Assembly: GCA_018829205.1 (NCBI GenBank)
Contig: JAHJUE010000009.1
Span: 124,001 to 188,000, forward strand
Length of the DNA: 64,000 nt
Source: Bacteroidota bacterium
GTDB taxonomy: Bacteria; Bacteroidota; Ignavibacteria; Ignavibacteriales; Melioribacteraceae
Reading direction: 5' to 3'
Part shown: piece after piece, positions 27,632 through 37,946 of the stretch
Numbering within the stretch: the stretch's first letter is position 1
Layout: each line of letters starts with the position of its first letter
Translations under genes and position numbers: made by a program
Notes under the pieces: model-generated
The model's input: only the letters and a program-made list of their open reading frames with translations
The model's database searches: none
Told to the model about the DNA's origin: nothing

Positions 27632-28185
27632 TGATAAATATATATATGAATAGAAAATTCAATAAACTTATAAAAATATTTTTAATCTTAATCATACCTT
27701 TTTTGTATTCATGTGATAAAGGTATTGAACCGTACCCGGTAGAGACAGGTCCGGACATTACAAGCTTTGAAGGAAAAGTAACCTTTGTCGGCGCCTGGCC
27801 CGAAGGAATAAACAGAACATACATCGTAGTTTTCTCAGAACCTTCCCGTTTCGATGTTAATACTCTGCAATATATTATCGGGCCTATTCCTTACGGCGTA
27901 TCTGAATTTAATTACAACTCGATTGAAAATAATTTAGGTCTTATTCCCAAACTTGCGGCCGGTGAATATCCATATGTAATTGTTGCGCAATCTAAAACTC
28001 CCGAATTATCGTTACTGAGGCAGGATTGGACTGTAGCCGGAATTTATTTTAACCAGGGAAATACAGCCTTGCCGGGTATATTAAAAATTGAGCAAGGAAA
28101 AGTTGTTTCAGGCATAAACATAACGTGTGATTTTAATAACCCTCCGGTTCAGCCTCCATCAAGATGGAAAATGAATTATGAATAA
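27631..28185 (+). CDS. Lipoprotein of a TonB-dependent receptor pair, unknown function
   Basis: A 184-residue protein with an N-terminal hydrophobic stretch ending in LYSC, a lipobox. The mature part begins DKGIEPYPVE and has beta-rich segments (FEGKVTFVGAWPEG, TYIVVFSEP, GILKIEQGKVVSGINI). The first ATG overlaps the upstream stop; a second ATG five codons later (MNRKFNK) is a plausible alternative. The end overlaps the start of the TonB-dependent receptor by eight bases, so the two are translated together. It may be a surface partner of that receptor; no known domain was recognised. Confidence 0.75.
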   Translation: MINIYMNRKFNKLIKIFLILIIPFLYSCDKGIEPYPVETGPDITSFEGKVTFVGAWPEGINRTYIVVFSEPSRFDVNTLQYIIGPIPYGVSEFNYNSIENNLGLIPKLAAGEYPYVIVAQSKTPELSLLRQDWTVAGIYFNQGNTALPGILKIEQGKVVSGINITCDFNNPPVQPPSRWKMNYE

Positions 28186-30364
28186 TATTATGAAATATAT
28201 ATTCTTTGCCGCGATTATTTTATTATCGTATAATTTTTTATCGGCGCAGAATAAAAATATAACGGGATTTATATTTGATAAAGATAATCAGCCTCTTAAC
28301 GGAGCTAATGTAATTATATCGGGAACAAATTTCGGCGCGGCTTCCGATATAAACGGATATTTTGAAATTAAAAATATTCCTTTCGGTATTTATGATCTCG
28401 AAATTTCTGTAATCGGATTTAAAAAAGAAAAAATCAGAAATATCAAATTTTACGAACTGTTCGAACCGTTAAGAATTACTCTTCGACCTGAATCGGTGGA
28501 GACAGATCAGATAATCGTATCAGCGGGAAAATATGAACAAAGAATCAGCGATATTACCGTTAGCTCTGTAGTTATTGGCCCGGAAATATTTTCAAAGAAA
28601 AATATCGTTCAGCTTGACGAGGCTCTTCGTTATGTGCCCGGAGTAAGCGTTGCGCTTGAACAGGTAAGTATAAGAGGATCAAGCGGATACAGCAAAGGCG
28701 CCGGTACGCGAGTGTTTGTAGCTGTTGACGGTATTCCGATTTACACGGGCGATACAGGCGAGATTGTATGGGAAATGGTTCCTATTACCGATGTTGAAAG
28801 AATTGAAATTATTAAAGGTCCGGCTAGCTCACTTTACGGTTCGACTGCCATAGGAGGAGTAATAAATATTATAACTAAAAAAGCCGCGAGTGAACCCGTT
28901 ACATATATAAAAACATTTGCCGGCGTTTATGATGATCCTTCATATGATGAATGGAAATGGAATAAATCAAAAAGAACATTTTTCGGCGTGGAAGCTGTTC
29001 ATTCCTCCAGATTAAATAATCTTGGTTATACTTTTTCGATAAAAAGATTCGATAATGACAGTTACCGTGAAAATGATTTTAAGAAAAGACTCTCGGGGTA
29101 TTTAAAGCTGGATTACGATATAGATGTTAATAAGTCAATTACATTTATCGGCAATTATTTAGATATGAACCGCGGCAATTTTATTTACTGGAAAGATTCG
29201 AGAAATGCATTAATTCCAAAGGACAGCGACCGTGATCAAACCGTAAAATCAGACAGGCAATTTGCTTCATTAATCTACAAACAGAAATTTTCGGATACGT
29301 TCTCGGGAGAATTTAAATCAAGTTATTACCGCTCCAATTTTGAAGGAATTGGAATTGAATTAACAACCGCTACAAGCAATCTTTTTAGAAATGAATTAAT
29401 AACGACATCAAAGATTAACGATAAATTTGTAATTGTATCCGGCGTAGAAGTATCTTATGCCGACGTAAAATCAAATTTATTTTCAAGTCCGTATTTCCTA
29501 AGCGCTTCAGCTTACGTACATTCGGAATATAAATTCTCAGATAAAATTAATTCAACGTTAGGGTTACGGTACGATTTTATTAAACTGGATACATTAGCTG
29601 GTGCGAATGCTCTAACTCCCAGAGCGGGATTAAATTACAAATATTCCGATGAACTTATTTTCAGAACATCTTTTGCTACCGGATTCCGGGCTCCGACACC
29701 TGCGGAAGTTTTTACTTCTGCCGACGCCGGAAGCGGAATAATGGTAGTTGAAAATCCAAACCTTGATTATGAAACAAGTTTGTCTTTTGAAATAGGCGCT
29801 ATTTATCAGCCCATAAATTTCATCAAATTTGACGCGGCTTTTTTTAATACCGATTATAATAATTTTATTGAACCTCTTTTAACCAGTGAAGGTAATATTC
29901 AATTTGTAAATCTGCCCAAGGCAAGAATTCAAGGCGTTGATTTCACAACTGATTTAATACTGATTCCCGGGCTTCTAAATTTTTCCGTCGGTTATAATTA
30001 TTTATGGGCCAGAGATATTAACAATAATAAGGCGATGAAATATCGACCGCGAAATACAGTCTATTCAAGCCTTGAATTTACTCCTTATTCTTTTGAATTT
30101 AGGACCGATTTAAGATACTGGTCAAAAGTGGAAGAAATAGATTTTAATTTAACAAAACCGCCTATAAATTTAATTGCCGACGGTGAAAACCGTGCTGAAG
30201 TAATAGTAGTTGATTTAAGTATTGGTTACAATTTTGTTATTGGCGCAAGTCCATTTAAAATCTATCTGAACGGTAAGAATATTTTTAATTATAATTATGT
30301 TGAATTTATCGGAAATCTCTCACCTATAAGAAATTTTTCTCTAAGTTTAGAAACTTATTTTTAG
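28178..30364 (+). CDS. TonB-dependent receptor with carboxypeptidase-like regulatory N-domain
   Basis: A 728-residue outer-membrane receptor. After a signal peptide (to about residue 24, SAQN) comes a CarboxypepD_reg-like beta-sandwich (about 27-105: GFIFDKDNQPLNGANVIISG). A plug follows with QLDEALRYVPGVSV, VSIRGSS and IEIIKGPASSLYGSTAIGGVINIIT, then a barrel ending in LETYF. The N-domain is typical of receptors in Bacteroidota. A second in-frame ATG (MKYIFF) could be the true start. It is the last gene of the envelope locus; the substrate is unknown and no cobalamin riboswitch was seen upstream. Confidence 0.9.
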   Translation: MNNIMKYIFFAAIILLSYNFLSAQNKNITGFIFDKDNQPLNGANVIISGTNFGAASDINGYFEIKNIPFGIYDLEISVIGFKKEKIRNIKFYELFEPLRITLRPESVETDQIIVSAGKYEQRISDITVSSVVIGPEIFSKKNIVQLDEALRYVPGVSVALEQVSIRGSSGYSKGAGTRVFVAVDGIPIYTGDTGEIVWEMVPITDVERIEIIKGPASSLYGSTAIGGVINIITKKAASEPVTYIKTFAGVYDDPSYDEWKWNKSKRTFFGVEAVHSSRLNNLGYTFSIKRFDNDSYRENDFKKRLSGYLKLDYDIDVNKSITFIGNYLDMNRGNFIYWKDSRNALIPKDSDRDQTVKSDRQFASLIYKQKFSDTFSGEFKSSYYRSNFEGIGIELTTATSNLFRNELITTSKINDKFVIVSGVEVSYADVKSNLFSSPYFLSASAYVHSEYKFSDKINSTLGLRYDFIKLDTLAGANALTPRAGLNYKYSDELIFRTSFATGFRAPTPAEVFTSADAGSGIMVVENPNLDYETSLSFEIGAIYQPINFIKFDAAFFNTDYNNFIEPLLTSEGNIQFVNLPKARIQGVDFTTDLILIPGLLNFSVGYNYLWARDINNNKAMKYRPRNTVYSSLEFTPYSFEFRTDLRYWSKVEEIDFNLTKPPINLIADGENRAEVIVVDLSIGYNFVIGASPFKIYLNGKNIFNYNYVEFIGNLSPIRNFSLSLETYF

Positions 30365-30594
30365 TAAAATATTAAAAAAACTAAAACCACGTTTGAGTAA
30401 AATACCGCAACTCATTTCAGCAAAACAACTTAAACAATAGTTTAATTATGGCTCTTTTTTTTCGATAATACGTTTAAATCTCGCACGCTTTTTGATGCAA
30501 CTATTTATTATTTAATTCGTCAAAATGACATGAGAATTTCTCTGGAAAAGTTTCCTTCAAGGAGTAATAACATATCAAAAAATGGGAGGCAGTA

Positions 30595-31032
30595 ATGCTG
30601 TACAAAAACGTATTAACAATAATTTTTTCATTCTTATTTTTAACTAATATTGCATTTGCAAGCTCTACACCTGCAGATGACGCTGCTGTAAAACAGACTA
30701 TTGAGAAATATGCAAAAAGCACCGACGATAAAGACGGTAGCGGTGTTGAAAGTGTATTTCATAAAGAAGCTATTATTTACTCGGTAAACAAATTCAATAA
30801 TAAAGTTAGTGAAATGTCATTATCCGAATATGTCGGCGAAATTAAAAGCGGTAAATTCGGCGGTTGGGAAAGAGATCTTACTATTGAATCTGTTGATGTT
30901 TACGGAAGCACAGCGGTTGCTAAAGTTATGATGAAAGACGCAAAGTTAAAACAAACTGAATACCTTTCGCTTGTTAAATTAAACGGCGGATGGAAAATCG
31001 TAAGCTGTTCATTAACAAGAGAAAAAGCATAG
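30595..31032 (+). CDS. Exported NTF2-like (SnoaL/DUF4440-type) protein
   Basis: A 145-residue protein with a signal peptide (about 1-22, ending AFAS) and a single cone-shaped alpha+beta domain: ADDAAVKQTIEKYAKSTDD, VESVFHKEAIIYSV, WERDLTIESVDVYGSTAVAKV, LSLVKLNGGWKIVS. This pattern is that of NTF2-like or lumazine-binding-type proteins with unknown ligands. GGGAGG six bases before the ATG gives one of the strongest ribosome sites here. It stands alone, followed after 70 bases by an octamer hairpin element. Confidence 0.8.
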   Translation: MLYKNVLTIIFSFLFLTNIAFASSTPADDAAVKQTIEKYAKSTDDKDGSGVESVFHKEAIIYSVNKFNNKVSEMSLSEYVGEIKSGKFGGWERDLTIESVDVYGSTAVAKVMMKDAKLKQTEYLSLVKLNGGWKIVSCSLTREKA

Positions 31033-31101
31033 TTTAAAAAGAATTGGTTTTGCATTTTTTATTGAAGTAATTCAATGAAAGAAGCTGCCGAAATTAAAAA
31101 A

Positions 31102-31176
31102 GATTGGATGATTGTTTGATTGGGAGAATGCTTTTCCAATCATTCAATCAGCCAATCAATCATTCATTCAATCTTC
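31102..31176. repeat. Octamer-built hairpin element, copy 2
   Basis: The left arm holds GATTGGAT, GATTGTTT, GATTGGGA, GAATGCTT (31102-31133). The right arm holds CAATCATT, CAATCAGC, CAATCAAT, CATTCATT, CAATCTTC (31137-31176). The arms are imperfectly complementary. It lies between two convergent gene ends and shares GATTGGATGATTG and the 8-bp periodicity with the element at 6253-6326. Confidence 0.75.
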
Positions 31177-31218
31177 CCTAAATTAATCAGCATCAGTAAT
31201 TTTAACCGGTCATAAATA

Positions 31219-32337
31219 TTATTTTGCGGACTTAAATATTTTTAGAAGTTTTTCAGCTGCAGTAGTCGGGACTAAATTATTTCTTAATATATCTTCTCTT
31301 ATTCGCGGAAATTCAGCTTTTACATTTTTATTATTATAGAATTCATTTTTAAGAGATTCCTCAATCATCGAAAATATCCATTGAAGCGATTGTTCTTTTC
31401 TTCTTTCTTCAAACACACCCGAAAGTTTTATGTTTTTTTCAAAATCTTTAATGACATTCCAGATTTCAGGTATTCCCTTACCAGTTATTGAAGAGCAAGT
31501 ATAAGCCTTTGTAGTCCATCCTTTTGTTGCCGGCTGCAGATAATGAAGTGCGTTTGAATATTCAGATTTCGCAATATTTGCTTTATTCTCATTATCGCCG
31601 TCGGATTTGTTAACAAGCAAAACATCCGCTAATTCTATAACTCCTTTTTTAATTCCCTGCAGTTCATCCCCGGCTCCGGCAATCATCATTAATAAAAAGA
31701 AATCAACCATTGACCTTACAGTTACTTCACTTTGTCCCACTCCAACAGTTTCAATCAAAATCACATCAAAACCGGCGGCTTCGCAGACTAAAATAGTTTC
31801 CCGGCTTTTTCTTGTAACACCTCCTAAAGTTCCACTTGACGGAGAGGGACGTATAAAACAATTGGTTTCTCTGGAAAGTTTTTCCATTCTTGTTTTATCA
31901 CCTAAAATACTGCCCCGTGTTACAGTACTGCTGGGGTCAACTGCAAGTACGGCTACTTTTAATCCCTGCTCAATTAAAAACATGCCAAGAGCTTCAATAA
32001 ATGTGCTTTTACCTGCGCCCGGCACTCCTGTAATTCCAACCCGCAAAGATTTTCCGGTAAACGGCAGAAGTTTATTTAAAACCTCCTGCGATAATAAATG
32101 ATGTGTTTGGGAATTGCTTTCAATCAATGTAATTGTGCGGGCCAATAAGGTTCTGTCGTTATTTAATACACCTTGTACATAATCATCAACTTCCAGAATC
32201 TTTTTATTATTATTCATTTTTATTAATGGTTTGATTTGACCGTCGGTTCCTTTTACAACTTTAACAGCAAACTCTTTCCCCGCGTTTTCAGGATGCCAGT
32301 CGGGTTTATATGAATTTGATTTCTCTTTATTACTCAT
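31219..32337 (-). CDS. meaB: MeaB/ArgK-type GTPase, methylmalonyl-CoA mutase chaperone
   Basis: A G3E-family GTPase of 372 residues that gates cobalamin loading and protects methylmalonyl-CoA mutase from inactivation. The P-loop GVPGAGKS is at 104-111, followed by AVDPSST, ILGDKTRM, ETVGVGQSE and the NKSDGDNE base-recognition motif. It lies 1.1 kb downstream of mutB on the same strand, separated by two unrelated genes, which supports the mutase link. The first 60 residues extend beyond the core and are poorly conserved in character. The start is ATG at 32337. Confidence 0.93.
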   Translation of the reverse strand: MSNKEKSNSYKPDWHPENAGKEFAVKVVKGTDGQIKPLIKMNNNKKILEVDDYVQGVLNNDRTLLARTITLIESNSQTHHLLSQEVLNKLLPFTGKSLRVGITGVPGAGKSTFIEALGMFLIEQGLKVAVLAVDPSSTVTRGSILGDKTRMEKLSRETNCFIRPSPSSGTLGGVTRKSRETILVCEAAGFDVILIETVGVGQSEVTVRSMVDFFLLMMIAGAGDELQGIKKGVIELADVLLVNKSDGDNENKANIAKSEYSNALHYLQPATKGWTTKAYTCSSITGKGIPEIWNVIKDFEKNIKLSGVFEERRKEQSLQWIFSMIEESLKNEFYNNKNVKAEFPRIREDILRNNLVPTTAAEKLLKIFKSAK

Positions 32338-32417
32338 ATTCCAAATTCTTTAATATATGTTTTCCTCATTAATATTATTCAATAATACATCAGGCAGGAA
32401 ACAGCAGCAAAAAAAAT

Positions 32418-32813
32418 TTATTTAAGGTTATTTTTTTGGGCAAAAGCCAAAACATTGCCGTCGGGATCGGCTACATATCCGGCAAAATCGCCCCAGTTTC
32501 TTAAAGCTAATTCACTTACTAATTTTGCATTTTGTTCAAGAGCTCTTTTAAAGTATCGTTTTGGATTATCAACCAGCAGATATAATTCGCATCTTGGAAT
32601 TCCATTACCTGTTCTGGGAGAAGGCACATTTTTCGACAATATTTTTTCAATACCGTCTTCAGGCATTAATCCCAGTTTATGATTTGGTGAAATCTGAAAC
32701 TCTGTCATGCCGGGAACATCTAAAATGGGTTCGAGACTTAAAACATTTTTATAGAATTCTTTGCTTCTATCCTGATCAGCTACATAAAGTATGGTTATTA
32801 TATCTTTTATCAT
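32418..32813 (-). CDS. VOC (glyoxalase/bleomycin-resistance) family protein
   Basis: A 131-residue vicinal-oxygen-chelate protein. Two beta-alpha-beta modules are visible: VADQDRSKEFYKNVLSLEP at the start and YVADPDGNVLAFAQKN at the end. Members include lyases, dioxygenases and resistance proteins, so no substrate can be assigned. Its start overlaps the acetyltransferase stop by four bases, so the two are coupled. Both sit between mutB and meaB but show no clear metabolic tie. Confidence 0.8.
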   Translation of the reverse strand: MIKDIITILYVADQDRSKEFYKNVLSLEPILDVPGMTEFQISPNHKLGLMPEDGIEKILSKNVPSPRTGNGIPRCELYLLVDNPKRYFKRALEQNAKLVSELALRNWGDFAGYVADPDGNVLAFAQKNNLK

Positions 32814-33364
32814 TTTTTATCATTCGCCAAATATTCTTCCCTTAATATACCGTAAAATATGGCGTCATGGTATTCATTATTTCGAAAAATGTGTTTTCTG
32901 AAATATCCCTCTTTTTGCATACCGTTCTTAATCATAGCTTTTCCCGAAGCTATATTTGAAGCCATATAGTGAGCGTGTACTTTATTTAGATTCAATTCGG
33001 TAAATGCGAATTTAATAACTGAGGCTAACGCTTCGGTTACATAACCATTATTCCAGTATGGAACCCCTATCCAGTAACCGGCTTCGGCATTGTTAAAGGT
33101 TTTGTTTACTACTAATCCAATTGCTCCTATAATATCATTTTGATCTTTTAATGTAATAGCGAAAACATATTCGTTCCCGCTTTCCGCTTTTTCCTTGTGG
33201 GTCGATATCCATTCTTCCGCAGCTCCGTCAGGGTAAGGGTGGGGAATAAACAAAGTTGTGTCCGAAATCCGTTTATCGCCTGCAAGTTGCTGAACGCGTT
33301 TTGCGTCATTTAGATTAAAAGGGCGGAGCAGTAACCTTTCGGTTTTAATAATAAGATGATGCAT
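32810..33364 (-). CDS. GNAT N-acetyltransferase, RimJ/RimL type
   Basis: A 184-residue acetyl-CoA-dependent acetyltransferase. LIIKTERLLLRPFNLNDAKRV is the standard opening of RimJ/RimL-like proteins, followed by GAIGLVVNKTFNNAEAGYWIGVPYWNNGYVTEA (acetyl-CoA motif region) and NIASGKAMIKNGMQKEGYFRK. Targets may be a protein N-terminus or a small amine. It is upstream of, and overlaps, the VOC gene. It is separated from mutB by a hairpin, so it is probably its own transcription unit. Confidence 0.87.
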   Translation of the reverse strand: MHHLIIKTERLLLRPFNLNDAKRVQQLAGDKRISDTTLFIPHPYPDGAAEEWISTHKEKAESGNEYVFAITLKDQNDIIGAIGLVVNKTFNNAEAGYWIGVPYWNNGYVTEALASVIKFAFTELNLNKVHAHYMASNIASGKAMIKNGMQKEGYFRKHIFRNNEYHDAIFYGILREEYLANDKK

Positions 33365-33405
33365 AATATATAAATGAAATATAAATTAAGCTGTGTTTTA
33401 AAGTG

Positions 33406-33434
33406 CTTCCCCTCAGAAAATAATTGAGGGGAAG
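33406..33434 (-). terminator. Hairpin after mutB
   Basis: CTTCCCCTCA (33406-33415) pairs perfectly with TGAGGGGAAG (33425-33434), with a 9-base loop. It lies 18 bases beyond the mutB stop on the minus strand and is followed there by an A/T-rich but not pure T tract. Confidence 0.7.
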
Positions 33435-33451
33435 TTAGAAAAATAAGAAGA

Positions 33452-35629
33452 CTAAAATCTTTCGTTTATTAATTCCATTATTTTAATTCCGGCTTCCGGA
33501 ATTTTTGTGCCGGGTCCGAAAATTGCAGAAGCCCCGTGCTCGTAAAGGAATTCATAATCCTGAGCCGGTATAACTCCCCCTGCAATTACAATTATGTCTT
33601 CACGGTTAAGTTTCTTTAATTCTTCGACCAATTGAGGCAGTAATGTTTTATGTCCCGCCGCCAGCGAACTCATGCCAACTACATGAACGTCATTTTCAAC
33701 CGCTTGTTTTGCGGTTTCTTCGGGTGTTTGGAAAAGCGGACCTACGTCAACATCAAATCCCATATCTGCGTATGCGGTTGCGACAACTTTCGCACCGCGA
33801 TCGTGCCCGTCCTGACCCATTTTAGCTATCATAATTCTAGGCCGGCGTCCTTCTTTTTCCGCGAATTCATCGGTCATTGTTCTAGCTTTTTTCATCATAT
33901 CATTTTCGCCTGAATTGTATTCGCTTGAATAAACTCCTGAAATAGTTCTTGTCACAGCTTGATATCTCCCGCTGACTTTTTCAATTGCGTCAGAAATTTC
34001 TCCTAATGTAGCTCTGGCCCTTGCAGCTTTTACGGAAAGTTCGAGTAAGTTGCCGTCGCCGTTTTCGGCGCATTTAGTTAACGCGTCGAGACATGCCTTA
34101 ACTTCGTTTTTGTTTCTGTTCTGTTTTACATGCTGAAGTCTTTTTATTTGTGAAAGGCGGACGGCCGTATTATCAACTTCAAGTATTTCAATAGGATCTT
34201 CTTTTTCTAATCTGTATTTATTAATTCCGACAATTGTTTCCTTTCCGCTGTCGATTCTTGCTTGTCTTCTTGCCGATGCTTCTTCAATTCTCATTTTAGG
34301 AATTCCGGCTTCAATTGCTTTTGTCATTCCGCCGTATGATTCTACTTCAAGAATATGTTCCCATCCTTTTGTAATAAGAGCATCGGTAAGCGCTTCAACA
34401 TAATAAGAACCCGCCCAAGGATCAATTACTTTTGTGATATTAGTTTCATCCTGCAGGTATAACTGCGTGTTTCTTGCTATACGGGCAGAGAAGTCGGTTG
34501 GCAGAGCAATTGCTTCGTCCAATGAGTTTGTGTGAAGCGACTGTGTATGACCAAGCGCGGCTGCCATTGCTTCCATGCATGTACGAACAACATTATTAAA
34601 CGGGTCCTGTTCTGTTAAGCTCCATCCCGATGTTTGAGAATGTGTACGCAGCGACATCGATTTCGGGTTTTTAGGATTAAACTGTTTAATCAGTTTTGCC
34701 CAAATTACACGCGCAGCGCGCATTTTAGCAATTTCCATAAAATAATTCATTCCCTGCGCCCAGAAAAATGATAATCGGGGAGCGAATGTATCTATATCCA
34801 TTCCAGCTTTAATACCTGTTCTAACGTATTCCAAACCGTCGGCTAATGTATATGCCATTTCGAGATCGGCCGTTGCGCCTGCTTCCTGCATATGATAACC
34901 GGAAATCGAAATGCTGTTAAACTTCGGCATATTTTCGGATGTGAACTTAAAAATATCTGCAATTATTTTCATCGACATTTCAGGAGGATATATATACGTG
35001 TTTCTTACCATATACTCTTTTAAAATATCGTTTTGAATTGTTCCTGTTAATTTTGCCTGTTCAACTCCTTGTTCCTCAGCCGCGGCAATATAAAAAGCAA
35101 GTACCGGAAGAACTCCGCCGTTCATAGTCATGGAAACCGACATTTTATCGAGGGGAATTTGATCAAACAGAATTTTCATATCCTCAATTGAATCAATAGC
35201 AACTCCGGCTTTACCAACATCACCGACAACGCGCAGATGATCGCTATCGTAACCGCGGTGAGTAGCCAAATCGAAAGCAACCGAAAGTCCCATTTGTCCG
35301 GCGGCAAGATTTCTTCTATAAAATGCGTTAGATTCTTCAGCAGTAGAAAAACCGGCGTACTGCCGTATTGTCCAGGGCTGCTGAACATACATTGAAGAAT
35401 AAGGTCCCCTTAAGAAAGGAGGAATGCCGGACATATAATTAATATGTTCAAAATTCTTTAAGTCATCTTTTGTGTAAATGGGATTAACATTAATTTTTTC
35501 CAAGGTTTCCCAGATAAAATCTTCGACATTTTTCCCGCTTTCTTTTTTGAATACTTCTTTCCATTCATTGTAAGATTTTTTATTTGAATTGAGATTTAAT
35601 TCTACGTCGCCAAAATTTTTTCTTTTCAT
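33452..35629 (-). CDS. mutB: Methylmalonyl-CoA mutase, large (catalytic, B12-binding) subunit
   Basis: Adenosylcobalamin enzyme that interconverts succinyl-CoA and (R)-methylmalonyl-CoA. The 725-residue chain has the TIM-barrel substrate domain ([14 protein letters not shown] near 70, [16 protein letters not shown]) and a C-terminal cobalamin domain with DGHDRG, in which His609 is the lower axial ligand. Its start overlaps mutA by four bases (ATGA). With epimerase and decarboxylase at 8.5-12.5 kb and meaB nearby, it completes the methylmalonyl pathway. Confidence 0.97.
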   Translation of the reverse strand: MKRKNFGDVELNLNSNKKSYNEWKEVFKKESGKNVEDFIWETLEKINVNPIYTKDDLKNFEHINYMSGIPPFLRGPYSSMYVQQPWTIRQYAGFSTAEESNAFYRRNLAAGQMGLSVAFDLATHRGYDSDHLRVVGDVGKAGVAIDSIEDMKILFDQIPLDKMSVSMTMNGGVLPVLAFYIAAAEEQGVEQAKLTGTIQNDILKEYMVRNTYIYPPEMSMKIIADIFKFTSENMPKFNSISISGYHMQEAGATADLEMAYTLADGLEYVRTGIKAGMDIDTFAPRLSFFWAQGMNYFMEIAKMRAARVIWAKLIKQFNPKNPKSMSLRTHSQTSGWSLTEQDPFNNVVRTCMEAMAAALGHTQSLHTNSLDEAIALPTDFSARIARNTQLYLQDETNITKVIDPWAGSYYVEALTDALITKGWEHILEVESYGGMTKAIEAGIPKMRIEEASARRQARIDSGKETIVGINKYRLEKEDPIEILEVDNTAVRLSQIKRLQHVKQNRNKNEVKACLDALTKCAENGDGNLLELSVKAARARATLGEISDAIEKVSGRYQAVTRTISGVYSSEYNSGENDMMKKARTMTDEFAEKEGRRPRIMIAKMGQDGHDRGAKVVATAYADMGFDVDVGPLFQTPEETAKQAVENDVHVVGMSSLAAGHKTLLPQLVEELKKLNREDIIVIAGGVIPAQDYEFLYEHGASAIFGPGTKIPEAGIKIMELINERF

Positions 35630-37785
35630 GACAAAGCTCCAATCTTTTTCAACAATACGGATAAAATGTTGTAAGCATCTGCTCCTAAAAATATAAAGTC
35701 ATCCACTCCTGCAATTTTGTGATTTTCAATTTGATCTTTAGGATATCCGGCAAGAATTACCGACATATTGTTATTTTTTTCTTTTATACCTTTAGTAATT
35801 GGCGGAACAAAATTAGGATATTCATCATCGGTAGAACAAATTACGACAGCGTTAGCTGCCGAATTTAATGCTGCATTTACCGCATCATCTGTGTTAACGA
35901 ATCCGCTCGGGTATTCAACATCAAAACCGCCCGCTTCAAAAAACCCGCGTGAGAAATCGGCGCGTCCTTTAAATTGTTTAATAGAACCCATAGTGGCTAA
36001 AAATATTTTTGGTTTAGCCCCGGTTTTTAATTTGTAATTTTCACAAGCGTCGCGTAATTTCTCAAATAAATCGCCCATTCTAAATTCTGTTAGTTTGTTT
36101 ATCCTAACTTCGTCACCTCTGTTTGCGCGCGCGTGTTGTGAAATTTCGCCAATTGTTGCCCCTTCAAGAGCCGCTTCAGTTCCAATTTCAACTATATCAT
36201 TATTTGTATCGGACAATTTTTGGAGTTTATCAAGAATTCCCGAGTTTTTTTTGTTGTCCCCCTCAACACGGTATTTTTGCAGATACTCGGCTCGTTTCTT
36301 TTTAAATTCATCTTTGTTTAAAAGAATAGGTTTTATTTTTTCTTCTTTTGTGTTTGCGTACATATTAACACCGACAATTACAGATTTTCTTTTAGCAATA
36401 TCTTTGTTCCTGATTTCGGTTACTTTCGAAATTTCCGATTGAATAAAACCGGATTTTAGAACCTCAAATATTCCGCCCTTGCTTTCAATTTCTTTGAATA
36501 ATTTCCAAGCCTCTTTAAGCAGATCATCCGTAAGTTTTTCAACAAAATATGAACCTCCGGCAGGATCAATAATTTTACTTAGGTTAGATTCTTCATTCAA
36601 AATAATCTGCGTATTGCGGGCAATTCTTCTTGAAAATGAATCGGGTAAACTGAATGATTCGTTAAAAGGATTTGTATGCATACTGTCAACACCTCCGACA
36701 ACAGCCGAGAAAGCCTCGGTAGTAGTGCGAAGCATATTAACATAAGGGTCATAAACTGTTTGATTATACAAAGCGGTTTTCGCGTGAATAAACATTTTTC
36801 GTTTTCCTTCCGATACTCCGAATTGTTCTAATACCTTGGCCCACATAACCCGCGCCGCTCTGAATTTAGCAATTTCCATAAAATAAAAAGGTCCAGCGCC
36901 GAATGTAAATCTCATAGATTCAGCCGTATCTTCCGCGTTTAATCCTTTTTCGTTCATTTGATTTAAATATTCAACTGCAGTAGATATTACTAACGCTAAT
37001 TCCTGAACAGCGGTTGCGCCGGCATTATTGTATGGCATTCCGCTTACGCCAATTGTTTTTATATTTTGCGCATTTTTTCCTGTCCATTCAACGGCCAGTT
37101 TCATTTTGTCATATGCAAATTCCAATGAAACCGGAAGAGAACCTTTTTGAGCAAGATAACAAATCGGATCACTGTGAATGCTGCCGGCAATATTTTTAAT
37201 ATCAATCTTTTTTGATTTCAAAAATGCATTAAAGAGAATTAAAAATGGTACTGATGTAAATCCTGCGTCAACATGAATAGGATGTTTTTCAATTTCTATT
37301 CCGTTAAAAAGTCTTTGAAGACTTTTTAACCCAGAAACAGATAATCCGGATTGACCAACATTTTCAGTATTTGCGTAATCGGCATCCTGTCCTAACTTTG
37401 TAGCTTCATCGAGATTAATGTTAATGGAAGTTTGACCTCTTGTAAGATCATTTTTTAACGCTACGTTTAATTCTTCTGCATCCGCATAAGGAATTTCCTG
37501 AGCAATTTCCCAGCTTTTTGCCAAATAACCAGATGCTTTTGTACCGCGCACAAAATTTGTAAATCCGGGTAATTCATTTGATAATTCTAAATTTTCGATA
37601 TCCGATTTGGTATAAACCGGTTTTAATTCAATACCTTCATAAGTTTTTGTGAAAAGTTTTTGGAAAGGCGCGCCTTTTAAATCGGCTTCTACTTTTGATT
37701 TCCATTCTTCAAAAGTAGGGGGTGTGAATTCTTTACCGAGATTTATTTTTCCGGTAAGTTTTGATTTTGTTGTTTCTTGATTCAT
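35626..37785 (-). CDS. mutA: Methylmalonyl-CoA mutase, small (non-catalytic) subunit
   Basis: The 719-residue partner of MutB. It keeps the barrel fold ([38 protein letters not shown]) and a C-terminal flavodoxin-like domain. At the DxHxxG position it reads [13 protein letters not shown], so the cobalamin His is missing, as expected for the beta subunit. It is the first gene of the mutAB pair, with TGGAG about ten bases before the ATG. The 160-base gap to the divergent gene at 37947 must hold its promoter, but no clear motif was found. Confidence 0.95.
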   Translation of the reverse strand: MNQETTKSKLTGKINLGKEFTPPTFEEWKSKVEADLKGAPFQKLFTKTYEGIELKPVYTKSDIENLELSNELPGFTNFVRGTKASGYLAKSWEIAQEIPYADAEELNVALKNDLTRGQTSININLDEATKLGQDADYANTENVGQSGLSVSGLKSLQRLFNGIEIEKHPIHVDAGFTSVPFLILFNAFLKSKKIDIKNIAGSIHSDPICYLAQKGSLPVSLEFAYDKMKLAVEWTGKNAQNIKTIGVSGMPYNNAGATAVQELALVISTAVEYLNQMNEKGLNAEDTAESMRFTFGAGPFYFMEIAKFRAARVMWAKVLEQFGVSEGKRKMFIHAKTALYNQTVYDPYVNMLRTTTEAFSAVVGGVDSMHTNPFNESFSLPDSFSRRIARNTQIILNEESNLSKIIDPAGGSYFVEKLTDDLLKEAWKLFKEIESKGGIFEVLKSGFIQSEISKVTEIRNKDIAKRKSVIVGVNMYANTKEEKIKPILLNKDEFKKKRAEYLQKYRVEGDNKKNSGILDKLQKLSDTNNDIVEIGTEAALEGATIGEISQHARANRGDEVRINKLTEFRMGDLFEKLRDACENYKLKTGAKPKIFLATMGSIKQFKGRADFSRGFFEAGGFDVEYPSGFVNTDDAVNAALNSAANAVVICSTDDEYPNFVPPITKGIKEKNNNMSVILAGYPKDQIENHKIAGVDDFIFLGADAYNILSVLLKKIGALS

Positions 37786-37946
37786 TACATCTTCTCCAGG
37801 TACAAATAATAATAATCATATAAAAAATTGAACTACTAAATTAACTATAATTGCAATTATTTGTTAACAATAATCTTTTATTTTCTTAATTGTCATAAAT
37901 ATTTTCAAATAATTCTAGTATCATTTAATTATATTCCGGTTACGAC

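Noticed and set aside
28178-30364. Second TonB receptor as BtuB
   Set aside because: The plug resembles BtuB-like receptors only in general features, and no cobalamin riboswitch was recognised upstream.
35626-37785. Missing DxHxxG in mutA as a damaged gene
   Set aside because: The non-catalytic subunit of heterodimeric methylmalonyl-CoA mutases normally lacks this motif.
37861-37870. TTGTTAACAA palindrome between mutA and the propeller gene as an operator
   Set aside because: Ten bases of AT-rich palindrome are expected by chance in this composition and the flanks do not extend it.
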